From NCBI RefSeq assembly GCF_000003605.2, contig NW_003133694.1, positions 1 to 58,820 of the forward strand: a stretch of DNA of 58,820 nucleotides. The letters are read 5' to 3'. The translations under genes were made by a program, and so were the position numbers. Below are positions 51,073 through 58,820 of the stretch, one piece after another. The first letter of the stretch is position 1. Each line of letters starts with the position of its first letter. The stretch comes from Saccoglossus kowalevskii. Lineage: Eukaryota > Hemichordata > Enteropneusta > Harrimaniidae. The notes under the pieces were generated by a model, which saw only the letters and a list, made by a program, of their open reading frames with translations, searched no databases and was not told the DNA's origin.

Positions 51073-54000
51073 GAATGGGTTTTATATGTGTATCTAATCA
51101 GAATGGAGGTATAAAAATGAATGGGTTTTATATGTGTATCTAATCAGAATGGAGGTATAAAAATGAATGGGTTTTATATGTGTATCTAATCAGAATGGAG
51201 GTATAAAAATGAATGGGTTTTATATGTGTATCTAATCAGAATGGAGGTATAAAAATGAATGGGTTTTATATGTGTATCTAGTCAGAATGGAGGTATAAAA
51301 ATGAATGGGTTTTATATGTGTATCTAATCAGAATGGAGGTATAAAAATGGATGGGTTTTATACGTGTATCTAATCAGAATGGAGGTATAAAAATGAATGG
51401 GTTTTATATGTGTATCTAGTCAGAATGGAGGTATAAAAATGAATGGGTTTTATATGTGTATCTAATCAGAATGGAGGTATAAAAATGGATGGGTTTTATA
51501 CGTGTATCTAATCAGAATGGAGGTATAAAAAGGGATGGGTTTTATATGTGTATCTAGTCAGAATGGAGGTATAAAAATGAATGGGTTTTATATGTGTATC
51601 TAATCAGAATGGAGGTATAAAAATGGATGGGTTTTATACGTGTATCTAGTCAGAATGGAGGTATAAAAATGAATGGGTTTTATACGTGTATCTAGTCAGA
51701 ATGGAGGTATAAAAATGAATGGGTTTTATATGTGTATCTAGTCAGAATGGAGGTATAAAAATGGATGGGTTTTATATGTGTATCTAGTCAGAATGGAGGT
51801 ATAAAAATGAATGGGTTTTATATGTGTATCTAGTCAGAATGGAGGTATAAAAATGGATGGGTTTTATATGTGTATCTAGTCAGAATGGAGGTATAAAAAT
51901 GGATGGGTTTTATATGTGTATCTAATCAGAATGGAGGTATAAAAAGGAATGGGTTTTATATGTGTATCTAGTCAGAATGGAGGTATAAAAATGAATGGGT
52001 TTTATATGTGTATCTAATCAGAATGGAGGTATAAAAATGAATGGGTTTTATACGTGTATCTAATCAGAATGGAGGTATAAAAATGAATGGGTTTTATATG
52101 TGTATCTAGTCAGAATGGAGGTATAAAAATGAATGGGTTTTATATGTGTATCTAGTCAGAATGGAGGTATAAAAATGAATGGGTTTTATACGTGTATCTA
52201 GTCAGAATGGAGGTATAAAAATGAATGGGTTTTATACGTGTATCTAGTCAGAATGGAGGTATAAAAAGGGATGGGTTTTATATGTGTATCTAGTCAGAAT
52301 GGAGGTATAAAAATGAATGGGTTTTATATGTGTATCTAGTCAGAATGGAGGTATAAAAATGAATGGGTTTTATATGTGTATCTAGTCAGAATGGAGGTAT
52401 AAAAATGAATGGGTTTTATATGTGTATCTAGTCAGAATGGAGGTATAAAAATGAATGGGTTTTATACGTGTATCTAGTCAGAATGGAGGTATAAAAATGA
52501 ATGGGTTTTATACGTGTATCTAGTCAGAATGGAGGTATAAAAAGGGATGGGTTTTATATGTGTATCTAGTCAGAATGGAGGTATAAAAATGAATGGGTTT
52601 TATATGTGTATCTAGTCAGAATGGAGGTATAAAAATGAATGGGTTTTATATGTGTATCTAGTCAGAATGGAGGTATAAAAATGAATGGGTTTTATATGTG
52701 TATCTAGTCAGAATGGAGGTATAAAAATGAATGGGTTTTATATGTGTATCTAGTCAGAATGGAGGTATAAAAATGAATGGGTTTTATATGTGTATCTAGT
52801 CAGAATGGAGGTATAAAAATGAATGGGTTTTATATGTGTATCTAATCAGAATGGAGGTATAAAAATGAATGGGTTTTATACGTGTATCTAGTCAGAATGG
52901 AGGTATAAAAATGGATGGGTTTTATACGTGTATCTAGTCAGAATGGAGGTATAAAAATGAATGGGTTTTATATGTGTATCTAATCAGAATGGAGGTATAA
53001 AAATGAATGGGTTTTATACGTGTATCTAGTCAGAATGGAGGTATAAAAATGAATGGGTTTTATACGTGTATCTAGTCAGAATGGAGGTATAAAAATGAAT
53101 GGGTTTTATACGTGTATCTAGTCAGAATGGAGGTATAAAAATGAATGGGTTTTATACGTGTATCTAGTCAGAATGGAGGTATAAAAATGAATGGGTTTAT
53201 ACGTGTATCTAATCAGAATGGAGGTATAAAAATGAATGGGTTTTATACGTGTATCTAGTCAGAATGGAGGTATAAAAATGAATGGGTTTTATATGTGTAT
53301 CTAGTCAGAATGGAGGTATAAAAATGAATGGGTTTTATATGTGTATCTAATCAGAATGGAGGTATAAAAATGAATGGGTTTTATATGTGTATCTAGTCAG
53401 AATGGAGGTATAAAAATGAATGGGTTTTATATGTGTATCTAATCAGAATGGAGGTATAAAAATGAATGGGTTTTATATGTGTATCTAATCAGAATGGAGG
53501 TATAAAAATGAATGGGTTTTATACGTGTATCTAATCAGAATGGAGGTATAAAAATGAATGGGTTTTATACGTGTATCTAGTCAGAATGGAGGTATAAAAA
53601 TGAATGGGTTTTATACGTGTATCTAGTCAGAATGGAGGTATAAAAATGAATGGGTTTTATACGTGTATCTAGTCAGAATGGAGGTATAAAAAGGGATGGG
53701 TTTTATACGTGTATCTAGTCAGAATGGAGGTATAAAAATGAATGGGTTTTATACGTGTATCTAGTCAGAATGGAGGTATAAAAATGGATGGGTTTTATAT
53801 GTGTATCTAGTCAGAATGGAGGTATAAAAATGGATGGGTTTTATATGTGTATCTAGTCAGAATGGAGGTATAAAAATGAATGGGTTTTATACGTGTATCT
53901 AGTCAGAATGGAGGTATAAAAATGAATGGGTTTTATATGTGTATCTAATCAGAATGGAGGTATAAAAATGAATGGGTTTTATATGTGTATCTAGTCAGAA

Positions 54001-56899
54001 TGGAGGTATAAAAATGAATGGGTTTTATACGTGTATCTAGTCAGAATGGAGGTATAAAAAGGGATGGGTTTTATATGTGTATCTAGTCAGAATGGAGGTA
54101 TAAAAAGGGATGGGTTTTATATGTGTATCTAATCAGAATGGAGGTATAAAAAGGGATGGGTTTTATACGTGTATCTAGTCAGAATGGAGGTATAAAAATG
54201 AATGGGTTTTATACGTGTATCTAGTCAGAATGGAGGTATAAAAATGAATGGGTTTTATACGTGTATCTAGTCAGAATGGAGGTATAAAAATGAATGGGTT
54301 TTATACGTGTATCTAATCAGAATGGAGGTATAAAAATGAATGGGTTTTATACGTGTATCTAGTCAGAATGGAGGTATAAAAATGGATGGGTTTTATACGT
54401 GTATCTAGTCAGAATGGAGGTATAAAAATGAATGGGTTTTATATGTGTATCTAATCAGAATGGAGGTATAAAAATGAATGGGTTTTATATGTGTATCTAA
54501 TCAGAATGGAGGTATAAAAATGAATGGGTTTTATATGTGTATCTAATCAGAATGGAGGTATAAAAATGAATGGGTTTTATATGTGTATCTAGTCAGAATG
54601 GAGGTATAAAAATGAATGGGTTTTATATGTGTATCTAATCAGAATGGAGGTATAAAAATGAATGGGTTTTATATGTGTATCTAATCAGAATGGAGGTATA
54701 AAAATGAATGGGTTTTATACGTGTATCTAGTCAGAATGGAGGTATAAAAATGAATGGGTTTTATACGTGTATCTAGTCAGAATGGAGGTATAAAAATGAA
54801 TGGGTTTTATACGTGTATCTAGTCAGAATGGAGGTATAAAAATGAATGGGTTTTATACGTGTATCTAGTCAGAATGGAGGTATAAAAATGAATGGGTTTT
54901 ATATGTGTATCTAATCAGAATGGAGGTATAAAAATGAATGGGTTTTATACGTGTATCTAGTCAGAATGGAGGTATAAAAATGAATGGGTTTTATACGTGT
55001 ATCTAATCAGAATGGAGGTATAAAAATGAATGGGTTTTATATGTGTATCTAATCAGAATGGAGGTATAAAAATGAATGGGTTTTATATGTGTATCTAGTC
55101 AGAATGGAGGTATAAAAATGGATGGGTTTTATATGTGTATCTAGTCAGAATGGAGGTATAAAAATGAATGGGTTTTATACGTGTATCTAGTCAGAATGGA
55201 GGTATAAAAATGAATGGGTTTTATATGTGTATCTAATCAGAATGGAGGTATAAAAATGAATGGGTTTTATATGTGTATCTAGTCAGAATGGAGGTATAAA
55301 AATGAATGGGTTTTATACGTGTATCTAGTCAGAATGGAGGTATAAAAATGAATGGGTTTTATATGTGTATCTAGTCAGAATGGAGGTATAAAAATGAATG
55401 GGTTTTATACGTGTATCTAATCAGAATGGAGGTATAAAAAGGGATGGGTTTTATATGTGTATCTAGTCAGAATGGAGGTATAAAAATGAATGGGTTTTAT
55501 ATGTGTATCTAGTCAGAATGGAGGTATAAAAATGAATGGGTTTTATATGTGTATCTAGTCAGAATGGAGGTATAAAAATGAATGGGTTTTATACGTGTAT
55601 CTAGTCAGAATGGAGGTATAAAAATGAATGGGTTTTATACGTGTATCTAGTCAGAATGGAGGTATAAAAATGAATGGGTTTTATACGTGTATCTAGTCAG
55701 AATGGAGGTATAAAAATGAATGGGTTTTATATGTGTATCTAATCAGAATGGAGGTATAAAAATGAATGGGTTTTATATGTGTATCTAATCAGAATGGAGG
55801 TATAAAAATGAATGGGTTTTATATGTGTATCTAATCAGAATGGAGGTATAAAAATGAATGGGTTTTATATGTGTATCTAATCAGAATGGAGGTATAAAAA
55901 TGAATGGGTTTTATACGTGTATCTAGTCAGAATGGAGGTATAAAAATGAATGGGTTTTATACGTGTATCTAGTCAGAATGGAGGTATAAAAATGAATGGG
56001 TTTTATATGTGTATCTAGTCAGAATGGAGGTATAAAAATGGATGGGTTTTATACGTGTATCTAGTCAGAATGGAGGTATAAAAATGAATGGGTTTTATAT
56101 GTGTATCTAATCAGAATGGAGGTATAAAAATGAATGGGTTTTATATGTGTATCTAGTCAGAATGGAGGTATAAAAATGAATGGGTTTTATATGTGTATCT
56201 AATCAGAATGGAGGTATAAAAATGAATGGGTTTTATACGTGTATCTAGTCAGAATGGAGGTATAAAAATGAATGGGTTTTATATGTGTATCTAGTCAGAA
56301 TGGAGGTATAAAAATGGATGGGTTTTATATGTGTATCTAATCAGAATGGAGGTATAAAAAGGGATGGGTTTTATACGTGTATCTAGTCAGAATGGAGGTA
56401 TAAAAATGAATGGGTTTTATATGTGTATCTAATCAGAATGGAGGTATAAAAATGAATGGGTTTTATATGTGTATCTAGTCAGAATGGAGGTATAAAAATG
56501 AATGGGTTTTATACGTGTATCTAGTCAGAATGGAGGTATAAAAATGGGATGGGTTTTATATGTGTATCTAGTCAGAATGGAGGTATAAAAATGAATGGGT
56601 TTTATATGTGTATCTAGTCAGAATGGAGGTATAAAAATGAATGGGTTTTATACGTGTATCTAATCAGAATGGAGGTATAAAAATGAATGGGTTTTATACG
56701 TGTATCTAGTCAGAATGGAGGTATAAAAATGAATGGGTTTTATATGTGTATCTAGTCAGAATGGAGGTATAAAAATGAATGGGTTTTATACGTGTATCTA
56801 GTCAGAATGGAGGTATAAAAATGAATGGGTTCTATACGTGTATCTAGTCAGAATGGAGGTATAAAAATGAATGGGTTTTATATGTGTATCTAGTCAGAA

Positions 56900-57470
56900 T
56901 GGAGGTATAAAATGAATGGGTTTTATATGTGTATCTAGTCAGAATGGAGGTATAAAATGAATGGGTTTTATACGTGTATCTAGTCAGAATGGAGGTATAA
57001 AAATGAATGGGTTTTATATGTGTATCTAGTCAGAATGGAGGTATAAAAATGAATGGGTTTTATATGTGTATCTAGTCAGAATGGAGGTATAAAATGAATG
57101 GGTTTTATACGTGTATCTAGTCAGAATGGAGGTATAAAAATGAATGGGTTTTATATGTGTATCTAGTCAGAATGGAGGTATAAAAATGAATGGGTTTTAT
57201 ATGTGTATCTAGTCAGAATGGAGGTATAAAAATGAATGGGTTCTATACGTGTATCTAGTCAGAATGGAGGTATAAAAATGAATGGGTTTTATACGTGTAT
57301 CTAGTCAGAATGGAGGTATAAAAATGAATGGGTTTTATACGTGTATCTAGTCAGAATGGAGGTATAAAAATGAATGGGTTTTATACGTGTATCTAGTCAG
57401 AATGGAGGTATAAAAATGAATGGGTTCTATACGTGTATCTAGTCAGAATGGAGGTATAAAATGGATGGGT
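56900..57470 (+). repeat. Cluster of 45-bp four-A units
   Basis: TATAAAATG with one A fewer occurs near 56905, 56951, 57091 and 57457 in otherwise standard units; the first two are adjacent. Elsewhere this form is uncommon. It is either a small expansion of one length mutant or a run of homopolymer miscalls. Confidence 0.5.
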
Positions 57471-57739
57471 TTTATACGTGTATCTAGTCAGAATGGAGGT
57501 ATAAAAATGAATGGGTTTTATACGTGTATCTAGTCAGAATGGAGGTATAAAAATGAATGGGTTTTATACGTGTATCTAGTCAGAATGGAGGTATAAAAAT
57601 GAATGGGTTTTATATGTGTATCTAATCAGAATGGAGGTATAAAAATGAATGGGTTTTATACGTGTATCTAATCAGAATGGAGGTATAAAAATGAATGGGT
57701 TTTATATGTGTATCTAGTCAGAATGGAGGTATAAAAATG

Positions 57740-57890
57740 AATGGGTTTTTATACGTGTATCTAGTCAGAATGGAGGTATAAAAATGAATGGGTTTTATAT
57801 GTGTATCTAGTCAGAATGGAAGGTATAAAAATGAATGGGGTTTATACGTGTATCTAGTCAGAATGGAGGTATAAAAATGAAATGGGTTTT
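57740..57890 (+). repeat. Indel-rich satellite segment
   Basis: A five-T tract near 57746, GGAAGGTATA near 57819, GGGG with three T's near 57837 and GAAATGGG near 57880 fall within four units. The units on either side are regular. Confidence 0.55.
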
Positions 57891-58119
57891 ATACGTGTAT
57901 CTAGTCAGAATGGAGGTATAAAAATGAATGGGTTTTATATGTGTATCTAGTCAGAATGGAGGTATAAAAATGAATGGGTTTTATATGTGTATCTAGTCAG
58001 AATGGAGGTATAAAAATGAATGGGTTTTATATGTGTATCTAGTCAGAATGGAGGTATAAAAATGAATGGGTTTTATACGTGTATCTAGTCAGAATGGAGG
58101 TATAAAAATGAATGGGTTT

Positions 58120-58680
58120 TATATGTGTATCTAGTCAGAATGGAGGTATAAAAATGAATGGGTTTTATATGTATCTAGTCAGAATGGAGGTATAAAAATG
58201 GATGGGTTTTATACGTGTATCTAGTCAGAATGGAGGTATAAAAATGAATGGGTTTTATATGTGTATCTAGTCAGAATGGAGGTATAAAAATGAATGGGTT
58301 CTATACGTGTATCTAGTCAGAATGGAGGTATAAAAATGAATGGGTTTTATATGTGTATCTAGTCAGAATGGAGGTATAAAAATGAATGGGTTTTATATGT
58401 GTATCTAGTCAGAATGGAGGTATAAAAATGAATGGGTTTTATATGTGTATCTAGTCAGAATGGAGGTATAAAAATGAATGGGTTTTATATGTGTATCTAG
58501 TCAGAATGGAGGTATAAAAATGAATGGGTTTTATATGTGTATCTAGTCAGAATGGAGGTATAAAAATGAATGGGTTTTATATGTATCTAGTCAGAATGGA
58601 GGTATAAAAATGGATGGGTTTTATACGTGTATCTAGTCAGAATGGAGGTATAAAAATGAATGGGTTTTATACGTGTATCT
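58120..58680 (+). repeat. Nine-unit block bounded by 44-bp units (right copy)
   Basis: The 44-bp units have their TTTT at 58163 and 58575, again 412 bp apart. Between them: TGG/ACG, TGA/ATG, TTC/ACG, ATG, ATG, ATG, ATG, ATG. After the second: TGG/ACG, TGA/ACG. This matches 14092-14600 except for one C/T at the fifth unit after the first short unit. Separation of the two copies is 44,071 bp. Confidence 0.8.
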
Positions 58681-58820
58681 AGTCAGAATGGAGGTATAAA
58701 AATGAATGGGTTTTATATGTATCTAATCAGAATGGAGGTATAAAAAATGGATGGGTTTTATATGTGTATCTAGTCAGAATGGAGGTATAAAAAATGGATG
58801 GGTTTTTATATGTGTATCTA

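Larger units (their letters stand above)
109..58820 (+). repeat. 46-bp satellite array, single orientation, about 1,275 units
   Basis: A 46-bp unit repeats head to tail to the right edge of the window. Unit parts are TGAATGGG (1-8), TTTTATACG (9-17), TGTATCTAGTC (18-28), AGAATGGAGG (29-38) and TATAAAAA (39-46). The period was checked on successive GAATGG positions (141, 187, 233). Composition of the most common form is 16 A, 15 T, 12 G and 3 C. Diagnostic variants are TGA/TGG/GGG at 1-3, T/C at 11, C/T at 16 and G/A at 26; length variants are 44, 45 and 47 bp. No inverted copy and no inserted gene or transposon was seen. The array is non-coding: 46 is not divisible by 3, and stops recur, so forward frames close within about 25 codons and reverse frames within about 35; the reverse strand has almost no ATG. 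In eukaryotes arrays of this size are typical of centromeric, pericentromeric or other heterochromatic blocks; which one applies cannot be told from sequence. Confidence 0.98.

Noticed and set aside
109-58820. Micro-ORF in each unit: GGAGG, then ATG AAT GGG ... TAG, eight codons, looking like a ribosome binding site with a tiny gene
   Set aside because: It is set by the repeat itself. It is lost in GGG-type units, and no selection on codons is visible. The array points to a eukaryote, where a GGAGG element is not used.
109-58820. A long repeat protein encoded by the array
   Set aside because: 46 bp shifts the frame each unit. TAG or TAA at 24-26, TAA at 39-43 and TGA at 1-3 close every forward frame within about 25 codons. 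The reverse strand closes within about 35 codons and lacks ATG.
109-58820. CRISPR array
   Set aside because: There are no spacers. The whole 46-bp unit is repeated without unique sequence between copies, and no cas gene is present.
109-58820. Telomere repeat
   Set aside because: The unit contains GGGTTTTA but no short TTAGGG-like tandem repeat, and 46 bp is not a known telomere unit.
109-58820. CENP-B box
   Set aside because: I looked for the TTCG...CGGGA core in the unit and its reverse complement and did not find it.
109-58820. ACGTG in ACG-type units as a hypoxia-response or E-box-like site
   Set aside because: A five-base match in a repeat is expected by chance, about half of the units lack it, and no gene is nearby to be regulated.
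58741-58820. Right-hand end of the array, suggested by six-A tracts and a five-T tract in the last two units
   Set aside because: The units are otherwise regular and the sequence stops in mid-unit, so the window edge is the limit, not the array.

Overview
The window is almost entirely one satellite DNA array. After about 110 bases of different sequence, a 46-bp unit begins and repeats head to tail in one orientation to the last base, giving at least 58.7 kb or roughly 1,275 copies (58,700 divided by 46, not an exact count). The array runs off the right edge. I see no protein-coding gene, RNA gene, CRISPR array or intact transposon. The scale, the AT-rich unit (about 33% GC) and the lack of coding capacity point to a eukaryotic chromosome: a centromeric, pericentromeric, subtelomeric or heterochromatic block. 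The short left flank, with CpG-rich GACGGACGCCG-type repeats and a hairpin ending in GAGCTAAAAA, reminds me of short repetitive elements in bivalve and other marine invertebrate genomes. That is recollection rather than a database match, so the organism stays uncertain.

Layout: 1-77 is flank with a degenerate CpG-rich 13-bp repeat; 78-108 is a hairpin; 109-58820 is the array. Unit numbering used throughout: position 1 is the T of TGAATGGG. A unit then reads TGAATGGG (1-8), TTTTATACG (9-17), TGTATCTAGTC (18-28), AGAATGGAGG (29-38), TATAAAAA (39-46). A few sites carry nearly all the variation: positions 1-3 are TGA, TGG or GGG (rarely GGA); position 11 is T or C; position 16 is C or T, the only CpG in the unit; position 26 is G or A. 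There are also recurrent 44-bp units (loss of one GT) and 45-bp units (loss of one T).

The variants are not randomly scattered. They form local higher-order repeats of 3, 4, 5 or 6 units (138, 182-184, 230, 274 bp) and a few near-identical blocks 4.4, 8.9, 11.3 and 44.1 kb apart, the pattern expected from replication slippage, unequal exchange and gene conversion. A distinct divergent tract sits at 7881-8248. Several short stretches (about 5625-5885, 14805-15005, 31290-31340, 37280-37345, 50800-51072, 57740-57890) hold clustered one-base indels, mostly in homopolymers, and may be consensus errors or assembly joins.

I found no new protein-based or RNA-guided system. The more interesting signals are structural: an 8-bp perfect inverted repeat in each unit (GTATAAAA and TTTTATAC with a 9-nt loop), strong and constant G over C strand skew, a two-state CpG/TpG site with almost no CpA counterpart, and an array edge that coincides with a hairpin-ended element sharing GGAG and TAAAAAGGGATGGG with the unit.
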